Origin: Paracoccaceae bacterium
GTDB lineage: Bacteria > Pseudomonadota > Alphaproteobacteria > Rhodobacterales > Rhodobacteraceae
Direction: 5' to 3'
Length of the DNA: 64,000 nucleotides
NCBI GenBank assembly: GCA_014872875.1
Contig: WKFI01000011.1
Coordinates: 372,001 to 436,000, forward strand
The notes beneath the pieces are model-generated. The model saw only the letters and a list, made by a program, of their open reading frames with translations. It was not told the DNA's origin and did not search any database. Shown here in pieces: positions 27,309-34,684 of this stretch. Numbering within the stretch: the first letter of the stretch is position 1; the number at the start of each line of letters is the position of its first letter. The translations under genes were made by a program, and so were the position numbers.

Positions 27309-28664
27309 ATGAAAGACTCGAACTTTCTAAAAGAAATGAATGCCAAATCTGTATGGCATCCCATGGCCCACCCGGCAGACAGCCACGCGAACCCGCCAAC
27401 CATCGTTACCGGTGCCTCGGGCGTTCGGATCAAGGATGTTGACGGGCACGAGGTTGTCGATGGTGTTGGCGGGCTTTGGAACGTGAACTTGGGCTTCTCC
27501 TGCCAGCCGATCAAGGATGCGATTGCCGCCCAGCTGGATGCTCTGCCCTATTACTCGATCTTCCGGGGCACCACCAATGACAAGGTGATTCAATTGTCCG
27601 AAGAACTGCGCAAGTTCTTCGAGCCAGATGGCCTGACCCGCGCGTTCTATACCTCGGGTGGATCGGACTCGGTGGAAACCGCGCTGCGGCTGGCGAGACA
27701 ATATCACAAGATCCGTGGCGAAGGTGCCAGGACCAAGTTCATCAGCCTGAAGAAGGGCTATCACGGGACGCATATGGGGGGTGCCTCGGTCAACGGAAAC
27801 GCCAATTTCCGAACCCAATACGAACCGCTTCTGCCCGGCTGCTTTCATATCCCGGCGCCGTACACCTATCGCAACCCGTTCAACGAAACAGACCCTGAAC
27901 AGCTGGCCCAACTTTGCCTGCAGGCGCTGGAAGACGAGATTGCATTCCAGGGCGCAGGCACCGTGGCCGCCTTCATCATGGAGCCGATCCTCGGCGCGGG
28001 CGGGGTGATCCCGCCGCATGAAAGCTTCATGCCCGGCGTGCGTGAGATCTGCTCAAAACACGGGATCCTGCTGATCGCGGATGAGGTCATCACCGCCTTT
28101 GGCCGCACCGGCAGCTGGACCGGGTCGCGCCACTGGGGCGTGCAACCCGATCTGATGTGCACCGCCAAGGCGATCACCAATGGCTATTTCCCGTTTGGCG
28201 CCGTGATGATCGCGGAACACGTCGCGGAAACCTTTGAAAAGGACGAAACCGGCAAGGCCGCCATTGGACATGGCTACACCTATTCCGGACATCCCGTAGG
28301 CGCGGCGGCGGCACTGGCGTGCCTTGAAGAGACGTTGAAGCAGAACGTTCCCGAAAACGCATCCGCGCGTGGCGCACAATTGCACGAAGGGCTGCTGGGT
28401 CTGCAGAACAAGTATGACATGATCGGCGATGTCCGCGGCGGCCATGGCTTGATGTGCGCGATGGAGCTGGTGTCGGACCCGGCCAGCAAAGCCTCGATCG
28501 ACAAGAAAACCATCGGTCAGGTGCAAGAAGTGGCTTACCAGAACGGTGCCATGGTGCGGGTTTCCGGCCCCAACATCATCCTGTCGCCGCCATTGGTACT
28601 GACTGAGGATGATGTGAATGTCATCCTGGCCGCGCTGGATGCCGGGTTTGAGGCAGCAAGTTAA
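27309..28664 (+). CDS. Class III aminotransferase (omega-amino acid:pyruvate type)
   Basis: PLP-dependent aminotransferase, 451 residues. Signatures: YTSGGSDSVETALRLARQYH (phosphate-binding region), GYHGTHMGGASVNGN, LLIADEVITAFGRTGSW with the Asp that contacts the PLP ring, and the Schiff-base lysine in CTAKAITNGYFPFGA. Similar to beta-alanine, taurine or GABA:pyruvate aminotransferases. With the aldehyde dehydrogenase across the divergent region it could take a terminal amine through its semialdehyde to an acid. The exact substrate is open. Confidence 0.9.
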   Translation: MKDSNFLKEMNAKSVWHPMAHPADSHANPPTIVTGASGVRIKDVDGHEVVDGVGGLWNVNLGFSCQPIKDAIAAQLDALPYYSIFRGTTNDKVIQLSEELRKFFEPDGLTRAFYTSGGSDSVETALRLARQYHKIRGEGARTKFISLKKGYHGTHMGGASVNGNANFRTQYEPLLPGCFHIPAPYTYRNPFNETDPEQLAQLCLQALEDEIAFQGAGTVAAFIMEPILGAGGVIPPHESFMPGVREICSKHGILLIADEVITAFGRTGSWTGSRHWGVQPDLMCTAKAITNGYFPFGAVMIAEHVAETFEKDETGKAAIGHGYTYSGHPVGAAAALACLEETLKQNVPENASARGAQLHEGLLGLQNKYDMIGDVRGGHGLMCAMELVSDPASKASIDKKTIGQVQEVAYQNGAMVRVSGPNIILSPPLVLTEDDVNVILAALDAGFEAAS

Positions 28665-28679
28665 CCCCACAAAACACAA

Positions 28680-28707
28680 TGCCGGCAGGGAAACAAACCT
28701 GCCGGCA
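28680..28707. terminator. Convergent terminator hairpin
   Basis: TGCCGGCAGG / CCTGCCGGCA, ten perfect pairs with an 8-nt loop, 16 nt after the aminotransferase stop and before the end of the FkbM gene. A short run of A precedes the stem on the plus strand, giving T on the minus strand, so it may work from both sides. Confidence 0.65.
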
Positions 28708-28782
28708 AAATCTTAGCCAAATTCCGAGGCGCAGCCGAGACACCCTGTGCGCCGCAGGCGCGCCGCTGGATCACGGCCTTGT

Positions 28783-29523
28783 TCAGCCCTCGGACGGGGC
28801 ATCTTTCTGGTTGTCTTCACGGGTACAGGTCCAGACGATGCGGGTGGATTTCTCGTCAACGCGCTTGAATCCTGCTTCGCGCAAAATGTTCTTGCACTCG
28901 CGCATGCCGCCAATGCCGTAAGCCTTGGGGTGGAATTCAAGCACGATGGCGCGGAAGGGCGACAGATCGGCGTGGCGCAAAAGCTCCAACTCACCGCCTT
29001 CGATATCCATCACCAGCACAGTCGGTTCAATCTCGGCACAGGTTTCGGCGAAATCAACTGTGGGCACATCCACGGTCTTTCTCACGCGACCTTCGGCTTC
29101 GACCAAGGATGACCCAAGATAGCTGTTTCGCAGATGAAAGGGGATGCTGTCGGGGCGCTCCGGCGCACTGAACAGAACCTGGTTGCGAACCGAGATCACC
29201 TCACCCAAGCCATTGATATCGTAAAGCTTTTCAACTTCCGGTATCAGTTCGGGATTGGCCTCGAAACTGTGCACTCTCTTGGGTCGCTGGTTGAACGCTA
29301 TGACCGCGCCCACCAAACCGATCCCGGAGCCGATCTCCAGCACAACATCGTCTTCCCTGACTACATGCAAGGACCCGCGGATTTCGTGCCCTTCGTAGTT
29401 GGCGGCGTTGATCCGTTCGATCCGGCCTTCATGCAGATAGCGCGACATCGGGACTTTCACGCCCAGGCACTGCGCTGCGATCTCAGTCTCCTGAGAAAAC
29501 TCGATAACATCTTCGTCGTTCAC
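28783..29523 (-). CDS. FkbM-family SAM methyltransferase
   Basis: A 246-residue class I methyltransferase of the FkbM family. The SAM-binding motif I is VVLEIGSGIGLVGA (about 61-74), followed by VHSFEANPELI, and VLVMDIEGGELELL in the middle is the FkbM hallmark. The start is a GTG at 29523 after AAAGGGCGAA. FkbM proteins methylate sugar or polyketide hydroxyls; the target is unknown here. It is separated from the ferredoxin gene by 294 nt, so it may not share the neighbouring operon. Confidence 0.85.
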   Translation of the reverse strand: MNDEDVIEFSQETEIAAQCLGVKVPMSRYLHEGRIERINAANYEGHEIRGSLHVVREDDVVLEIGSGIGLVGAVIAFNQRPKRVHSFEANPELIPEVEKLYDINGLGEVISVRNQVLFSAPERPDSIPFHLRNSYLGSSLVEAEGRVRKTVDVPTVDFAETCAEIEPTVLVMDIEGGELELLRHADLSPFRAIVLEFHPKAYGIGGMRECKNILREAGFKRVDEKSTRIVWTCTREDNQKDAPSEG

Positions 29524-29817
29524 TGCTTCGCCCTTTGCCTTTGGTTTTTTGCAAGACCATCGGCCGAGTAAGCGTAGCGATCAAGTAAAGAACGGTTAAC
29601 GCGCTAAAGTTTGCCGTCAATTGTGACCAGCCCGCACACCCTCGTGCACAGCTTGGAAACAGCTCGGACACCGCCCGTTGTATGAAGACGGACAGGATCA
29701 ACCGCGACGATACAGAACGGCAGGCTTCGTCAGATACCCTTATTCATCGCTATTTACAGCTCGCAGATCCTTCCCCCGCCCCGGCATCGCAAACTCCGGC
29801 AAGGCGGCCGGACACCT
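29524..29817. other. Intergenic region without a recognised gene
   Basis: 294 nt between the FkbM gene and the end of the ferredoxin gene. On the minus strand TTGACG near 29613-29618 could be a -35 box for the FkbM gene. No terminator or repeat was recognised. Confidence 0.4.
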
Positions 29818-30138
29818 TCAGACTTCGGGAACGTACAGCCGCAATCCATCCAGATCCGGATGGGCTTCGATCTGGCAGCTGAGACGGCTGGTGGACTTGC
29901 GTTCGCCGGATGCCATGTCCAGCATGACGTCTTCGAACTCCTCAACTTCTCCGGTTTTGGCCAACCAGGCTTCGTCCACATGCACATGGCACGACGCGCA
30001 ACTGAGACAACCACCGCATTCCCCGACAATACCCGGTACGTCATGGGCCGTGGCGGCCTCCATCAGACTTTGGCCCGGGTCGATGGCCGCAGAGATTTCC
30101 CCGCCGTCTGGCAGGATCCAGGTTACGTTCATTTTCAT
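29818..30138 (-). CDS. 2Fe-2S ferredoxin (P450 redox partner type)
   Basis: Adrenodoxin/putidaredoxin-type ferredoxin, 106 residues. Cluster ligands are Cys41, Cys47, Cys50 and Cys88 (C-X5-C-X2-C...C), with an extra Cys44 inside the loop. Acidic surface segment EVEEFEDVMLDM is as in P450 partners. The start ATG at 30138 has AAAGGAC upstream. It most likely delivers electrons to the P450 at 31641; no ferredoxin reductase gene is present in the window. Confidence 0.92.
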   Translation of the reverse strand: MKMNVTWILPDGGEISAAIDPGQSLMEAATAHDVPGIVGECGGCLSCASCHVHVDEAWLAKTGEVEEFEDVMLDMASGERKSTSRLSCQIEAHPDLDGLRLYVPEV

Positions 30139-30204
30139 GGGTCTGTCCTTTGGGTCAGATCTTGCGGCAGGTCAGGTTGCATTGCCGCGAAATACCGCAC
30201 CGTT

Positions 30205-30227
30205 CTGCCCCGACAAAACCGGGGCAG
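30205..30227. terminator. Hairpin after the glutamine-synthetase-like gene
   Basis: CTGCCCCG, loop ACAAAAC, CGGGGCAG: eight perfect pairs, 38 nt after the stop of the minus-strand gene. No T-run, so terminator function is uncertain; it may be a pause or protective structure before the ferredoxin gene. Confidence 0.45.
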
Positions 30228-30264
30228 TCGTGCGAAGGTTTGTGACTGAGGCGTTTTGGTCGCG

Positions 30265-31554
30265 TCAGATGAAATGCACGTAGAAGTCGCGCAGCGCGTC
30301 GCCTTCCAGGTCGCGGGTTTTGCGGACTTCCTTGCGCTTCATGTAGATGTGGTTGGCGCACAATTCAGAACCAACCGCTTCGGTCAGAGCGGTGTCACGC
30401 TCAAGATCGTCGATAGCGCCCGCCAGGTTGATGGCGGTCCCGTGTTTGGCATCGGTACGGTCGAACCCGTCTCCGGTCTCGATGGGTGGCAAAACATGGT
30501 TATGCTCGACCCCCAGCCGCGCTGCATGCAACACGGCAGCCACCGAGGTATAGGGGTTCGAAGCCGCATCGGCCATGCGATGTTCCAGCCGCGCCTTGGC
30601 GCCACCTTCGGACGAGATCCGCGTGGTCACGTTGCGGTGGTCGCCGCCCCAGTTCTGCCAATAGCCCGAAAGCGATCCCGGCTGCAGGCGCATGTAGGAG
30701 TTTGCCGTGGGCGCAATCAGTCCTGCGAGCCCTTTGTGGTGGTGGATCAGCCCTGCCAAGCACCCCCGTGCCAGATCGTTCATGTGATCCGGCCCCCCGC
30801 GCGGCCCCGAGGAGAGCGCGTTGCCTCCGGCCTCATCGGTGAAGGACAGGTTGATATGCATGCCTGAACCGCCGGCCTCGGCCACCGGTTTAGGCATGAA
30901 GGTCAGGACAATTCCGTATTCCAACGCAATCTCGCGGGCCATCAGGCGGAACAGCACGATGTCGTCCACCGCCTTGACCGCATTGTCGAAGGTCAGAGTG
31001 TATTCGAATTGCGGGCTGTCGAATTCGGCGGTGATCATGTCCAGCGAAAAGCCCATTTCATCGGCCATCGCCCAGATCCGGTCATTGAAGCGCAGCGGGT
31101 CGGCTGCAGGGCCCGTGCCGTAGACTACACCCCCCGGCGCGTCATAGGGCACCAGTCTGCCATTGTCGTCAGCCTGCAGGGCGAAAGCTTCCAGTTCGAT
31201 CCCGACCTTGGGGTGCAGACCCTTTTCTTCCCACGCTGCGACCGCGCGTTTCAGGGTGCCACGCGGGCAAAGGGACAGCTTTTCCCCGGCATCATCATAC
31301 AGGTCTCCCAGCACGATCTGAGTCGAGGCATGCCAGCTGTCGCGAATGTCGTCATGTTGCCATTTCAGCTCCATGTCCGGCAGTCCCTGTTTCATCATCG
31401 CCCCCGGTGCGTCCAGCAGGTCGCGATCATAATGCACACCAAAAGTGGAGCGACAGAATCGGGTGCTGTCGTCACCTATTTTGGAATGCGGCAGATACTT
31501 GCCCCGCATGATGCTGAGGTGGTCGCAGTAGAGCGCGCGCAAACGGGTTTTCAT
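30265..31554 (-). CDS. Glutamine-synthetase-like gamma-glutamyl ligase
   Basis: A 429-residue member of the glutamine synthetase superfamily. The ATP/glutamate-binding signatures are seen: KVGIELEAFAL (metal-binding Glu), EFDSPQFEYTL, GSGMHINLSF, and LAPTANSYMRLQPG-type segment IAPTANSYMRLQPGS followed by NVTTRIS and ARLEHRMADAASNPY. It is not a housekeeping GlnA; it resembles PuuA/IpuC/TdnQ-type enzymes that join glutamate to an amine. Position between ferredoxin and P450 suggests it activates an amine for oxidation. ATG at 31554; AT-rich DNA upstream may hold its own promoter. Confidence 0.88.
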   Translation of the reverse strand: MKTRLRALYCDHLSIMRGKYLPHSKIGDDSTRFCRSTFGVHYDRDLLDAPGAMMKQGLPDMELKWQHDDIRDSWHASTQIVLGDLYDDAGEKLSLCPRGTLKRAVAAWEEKGLHPKVGIELEAFALQADDNGRLVPYDAPGGVVYGTGPAADPLRFNDRIWAMADEMGFSLDMITAEFDSPQFEYTLTFDNAVKAVDDIVLFRLMAREIALEYGIVLTFMPKPVAEAGGSGMHINLSFTDEAGGNALSSGPRGGPDHMNDLARGCLAGLIHHHKGLAGLIAPTANSYMRLQPGSLSGYWQNWGGDHRNVTTRISSEGGAKARLEHRMADAASNPYTSVAAVLHAARLGVEHNHVLPPIETGDGFDRTDAKHGTAINLAGAIDDLERDTALTEAVGSELCANHIYMKRKEVRKTRDLEGDALRDFYVHFI

Positions 31555-31640
31555 TCCTTGGGATCCTTCCCTGTTTGAAAGCTATGGGCCTCTTGCCGGG
31601 CCCCTTTAGCTTAACATATTAATTATTTTTCACAAAGCGC

Positions 31641-32900
31641 TCAGGCGCGCTCGACGCGAACCGGCAATTCTTTGATACCACCAACGAAGTTCGATCTGAG
31701 GAATTTGTGCGGCCCGGCCGGTTCGATCTTCTTCAGACGTTTGGAGAGTTCCTGGAACAGAACTCGGACCTCCAGCCGTGCCAACCACATACCCAGGCAG
31801 ACATGCGGCCCGAACTGACCGAAAGACAGGTGACGGTTTGGCGACCGACGCAAGTTGACCTGGAACGGATCGTCGAAATAACCTTCGTCGCGATTGGCCG
31901 AGATGAACCAGTACAGTACCTTGTCTCCTTCGCGGATGGTCTTACCATGCATGTCGAAATCCTGCGTGGCCGTGCGTCGGAAATACAGCGCCGGGGTCGC
32001 CCAACGGATGATTTCGTCCGAGGCGGTCTCCCAGACATAACCACCTTCCTGCATCTGCGCCAGCAATTCGGGCTGGTGGCACATAGCTTGAATGCCTGCG
32101 GCGATTGAATAGCGTGTGGTATCGTTGCCCGCCGCAACGAGTAGGCAGAAGAAGTTGCGGAATTCGGTCTCGGTGATGACCGAACCGTCCTTGGCCGGCT
32201 GCCGGATCATGTGCAGCACGCCCGACGTGTCGCCGCTTTTTTCCTTCTGCGCCATCAAGTCTTTGGCATAGGCGTACAATTCAGCCCCGGCGGGGGAATT
32301 GAACGGCATCATGCGGAACTCATCCGTATCCATCTTGTCCAGCACGTGGGATGTGAAATCGGGATCGGTATTGGCAATCAACGCGTCGCCCTTTTCCACC
32401 AGCCAGGGCAGATCTTCGTCCGGCAACCCCACAACGCGCCCCAACATCCGCATAGGCAGCTGACGGGCAATTTCCTTGGTCGCGTCGAATGTGTCCTGTT
32501 CCAGTGTCCGATCCAGAATTTCGACGCAGAGATCGCGAATGTCCTGCTCATATTGCTGCATCACAGTGTTGGAAAACGCCTTGAGCAGCTTCATCCGGAC
32601 CTTGGTGTGTTCCGGCGGGTCGGTCTCCTGAAAGGTACGGCGCGCCAGATATTCTTCGTATGTCTGATCCTCCATCCGAATGCCCCGGGCCGAGGAAAAC
32701 ACCTGCGTGTTCTTGTTCATCGCCGTGATGTCTTCGTAGCGGGTGATCGACCAGAAATTCTCACCATCCGCATATTCGGTCCAGTGCAACGGGTCTTCCC
32801 GGCGCAACCGTGCGAAGGTGTTGTGAGGTGCGCCATTGGCGAAGGTGTCATGACTGGTCAGATCGGCGAACCCGTCATCATTTGGTGTCCAGAGTGTCAT
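31641..32900 (-). CDS. Cytochrome P450
   Basis: Class I bacterial P450 of 419 residues. Oxygen-activation motif AGNDTT in helix I, EIIR (ExxR) in helix K and the heme loop FGQFGPHVCLG with Cys368 as the axial ligand. Overall it resembles the P450 group that includes linalool and terpineol or steroid hydroxylases. ATG at 32900 is preceded by GGGAAG at 7 nt; in-frame starts further upstream lie in AT-rich promoter DNA. It would use the ferredoxin at 29818. Its substrate may be the gamma-glutamyl amide made by the neighbouring ligase; inference. Confidence 0.92.
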   Translation of the reverse strand: MTLWTPNDDGFADLTSHDTFANGAPHNTFARLRREDPLHWTEYADGENFWSITRYEDITAMNKNTQVFSSARGIRMEDQTYEEYLARRTFQETDPPEHTKVRMKLLKAFSNTVMQQYEQDIRDLCVEILDRTLEQDTFDATKEIARQLPMRMLGRVVGLPDEDLPWLVEKGDALIANTDPDFTSHVLDKMDTDEFRMMPFNSPAGAELYAYAKDLMAQKEKSGDTSGVLHMIRQPAKDGSVITETEFRNFFCLLVAAGNDTTRYSIAAGIQAMCHQPELLAQMQEGGYVWETASDEIIRWATPALYFRRTATQDFDMHGKTIREGDKVLYWFISANRDEGYFDDPFQVNLRRSPNRHLSFGQFGPHVCLGMWLARLEVRVLFQELSKRLKKIEPAGPHKFLRSNFVGGIKELPVRVERA

Positions 32901-32981
32901 CAGGGGCTTCCCGTCGGTGGCTTTCTTATGTATATTAATAGACATCATAAATATGTAAACAGAAAAGAAGCGCGTAAAATC
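32901..32981. promoter_or_regulatory. Divergent promoter region, P450 / amidotransferase
   Basis: 81 nt, markedly AT-rich in its middle (TATGTATATTAATAGACATC around 32927-32946) between divergent starts. It must carry both promoters; no clear operator repeat could be assigned. Confidence 0.5.
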
Positions 32982-33692
32982 ATGCACCTGGCCATTCTCA
33001 TGACCAATACGGATGAAAGCGAATTCGCCGCCCGCTACCCCAAGGACGGCGAAAAATTCACCGATCTGATCCAGCTGGCGCGCCCGGATTGGCGCTGTTC
33101 CGTGTTCTCGGTAAAGGATGGTGACTTCCCGGCGGACCTATCTGAATTCGATGGGGTGATGATCACCGGCAGCCCCGCCTCGGTTCGATCCGGGGCGGCC
33201 TGGGTGGATCAGTTGCTGGAGCTGATCCGGCAGATGCATGCGCAAGAACTGCCGACCTTTGGGGCCTGCTTCGGCCACCAGGCCATTGCTGTGGCCCTGG
33301 GCGGGGAGCTGATCCACAATCCGCAAGGTTGGGTGCATGGATTGACTCGCAACCGGATGATTCACCGCCCGGACTGGACGCGGGATCTGCCGGATGAGGT
33401 GAAACTCTACGGCTCCCATTGCGAACAGGTCGGCCGCCTGCCCGAAGGTGCGACACAAATTGCAGCCGCGGACGCGACGATCACCGGTTTCACGATCGGC
33501 CAGCACATTTATACCACACAGCACCACCCCGAAATGGAGCCGCATTTCATCAAGGCGCTGACCGAGGAAATGAAAGACGTTCTGGGACCCGAGGTCCATG
33601 CCACGGCGATGACCTCCCTGCAGGAGCAATCCGACCAGGCGGCCTTTGCCGAAAGCCTCGCACGCTTCTTTGAAACTGCAGGACAGTCCTGA
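32982..33692 (+). CDS. Class I glutamine amidotransferase-like hydrolase
   Basis: A 236-residue GATase1-family protein with a complete-looking triad: Cys96 in FGACFGHQ, His in TTQHHPEME and the following Glu. No synthase domain is attached. Such free-standing proteins hydrolyse gamma-glutamyl bonds, for example the TdnT/AtdA2 proteins of aniline catabolism and PuuD-like enzymes. Divergent from the P450 and the gamma-glutamyl ligase, so it may remove the glutamyl group after or in place of oxidation. ATG at 32982 is taken from the family start MHLAILMTNTDESEF. Confidence 0.88.
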   Translation: MHLAILMTNTDESEFAARYPKDGEKFTDLIQLARPDWRCSVFSVKDGDFPADLSEFDGVMITGSPASVRSGAAWVDQLLELIRQMHAQELPTFGACFGHQAIAVALGGELIHNPQGWVHGLTRNRMIHRPDWTRDLPDEVKLYGSHCEQVGRLPEGATQIAAADATITGFTIGQHIYTTQHHPEMEPHFIKALTEEMKDVLGPEVHATAMTSLQEQSDQAAFAESLARFFETAGQS

Positions 33693-33761
33693 GACCTACT
33701 CCTGCATCAGATTAAAAACGTCCTGACGTGTCTTGGCCGGACGCGGCGGAGCAGAGCCTTC

Positions 33762-33816
33762 AGGCAGCGCAGCTGCCACGCCCAACGCTTTGAGGGGGCA
33801 TAAGCCCCCGACAAAG
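33762..33816 (+). repeat. Two-hairpin repeat element, left copy
   Basis: 55-nt element with hairpins GGCAGC-GCA-GCTGCC and GGGGGC-ATAA-GCCCCC (33794-33809) joined by GCCCAACGCTTTGAG. The inverted partner lies at 34559-34613 with 48 of 55 positions identical. It sits after the amidotransferase gene and could stop transcription from both sides. Confidence 0.75.
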
Positions 33817-33836
33817 AGGCAGGAGAGCTGCCGCTT

Positions 33837-34487
33837 TCATCCCAAAGCAGCCAGCAGATCCATGACCGTCACCTGGTCGAACTGTACATGACGGATCATG
33901 GCGGCCTCGGCCTCTTCGCGTTTATGGGCGTAAATCAGCTCTGCGATTTCCCTGTGTTCCCGGGCCGAGGTCGCGATTGAGCCCGGATAGCGGTAGCGGG
34001 CCCGGTAATAGGCCATCAATTTGCGCGCATTGGTCTTGATCATCTCGACCAGGAACGGATTGCCCGAACCTTCGGCCACCGCCCCGTGAAACCGCATGTT
34101 GAGCGTGTAGTAAGCATCAGGATCGTCGTCGCCCTTGTCCGCGGCGTGGCGTTCGCATTGAACAACGATTTGTTCCAACGCTTCGGCTTGTTCCGGAGAC
34201 AGCCGCCGTGCCGCAAGTCCCGCCGCCTGGCCTTCGAGCTTGGCATGTACTTCGAGGATCGCCAGGAACTCCTCCAGCGTCGGCTTGAAAAGCACCGCGC
34301 CCTTGCGGGGCAGACGACGGATCAACCCGTGCGCTTCCAATTGAATGAACGCTTCCCTGACCGGGGTTCGGGACACATTGTGTCGCGCGACCAGATCCGC
34401 TTCATCCAACGACCCACCCGGCGTCAAGCGCCCCGCCTCGATATCATCGAGGATTGCACTCAGAACCTGTTCCGTCTGTCCCGCCAT
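33837..34487 (-). CDS. GntR-family regulator (FCD domain)
   Basis: A 216-residue FadR/VanR-subfamily regulator: winged helix in residues about 5-72 (DEADLVARHNVSRTPVREAFIQLEAHGLIRRLPRKGAV) and an FCD effector domain with the metal-binding Asp/His pattern (NMRFHGAVAEGSGN, AREHREIAELI, AAMIRHVQFD). ATG at 34487; longer in-frame sequence enters a repeat element. It lies downstream of the enolase/aminotransferase genes on the same strand and is the likely local regulator. Bracketed by an inverted pair of repeat elements. Confidence 0.88.
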   Translation of the reverse strand: MAGQTEQVLSAILDDIEAGRLTPGGSLDEADLVARHNVSRTPVREAFIQLEAHGLIRRLPRKGAVLFKPTLEEFLAILEVHAKLEGQAAGLAARRLSPEQAEALEQIVVQCERHAADKGDDDPDAYYTLNMRFHGAVAEGSGNPFLVEMIKTNARKLMAYYRARYRYPGSIATSAREHREIAELIYAHKREEAEAAMIRHVQFDQVTVMDLLAALG

Positions 34488-34558
34488 TGTCCGCCCTTGT
34501 CCGTTTCGCCAGACCATAAACCGGATCACGTGAAACCGGAACCGGGGTACTCCCGTCC

Positions 34559-34613
34559 CTTTGTCATGGGCTTGCGCCCACTCAAAGCGTTGGGCAAGGC
34601 AGCTGCGCTGCCT
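34559..34613 (-). repeat. Two-hairpin repeat element, right copy (inverted)
   Basis: Reverse complement of the element at 33762-33816 with 7 differences. The second hairpin is TGGGC-GCAA-GCCCA here; the G-to-T and C-to-A changes keep it paired, a sign that the RNA or cruciform structure matters. Confidence 0.75.
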
Positions 34614-34661
34614 TGGGGGCTCTGCCCCCAAACCCCCAAGGTATTTTGAACCAGAAAGAAG
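34614..34661. repeat. Dispersed hairpin-plus-tail repeat, copy 2
   Basis: Hairpin TGGGGGC-TCT-GCCCCCA (34614-34630) followed by the tail AAGGTATTTTGAACCAGAAA. Same layout as copies at 16815, 38880 and 42905. It lies just downstream of the aminotransferase gene end. Confidence 0.7.
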
Positions 34662-34684
34662 CTGCCAGACAAATGCTGGCCGGG

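Noticed and set aside
32211-32981. N-terminal extension of the glutamine amidotransferase
   Set aside because: It is the antisense of the P450 gene; the family N terminus starts at 32982.
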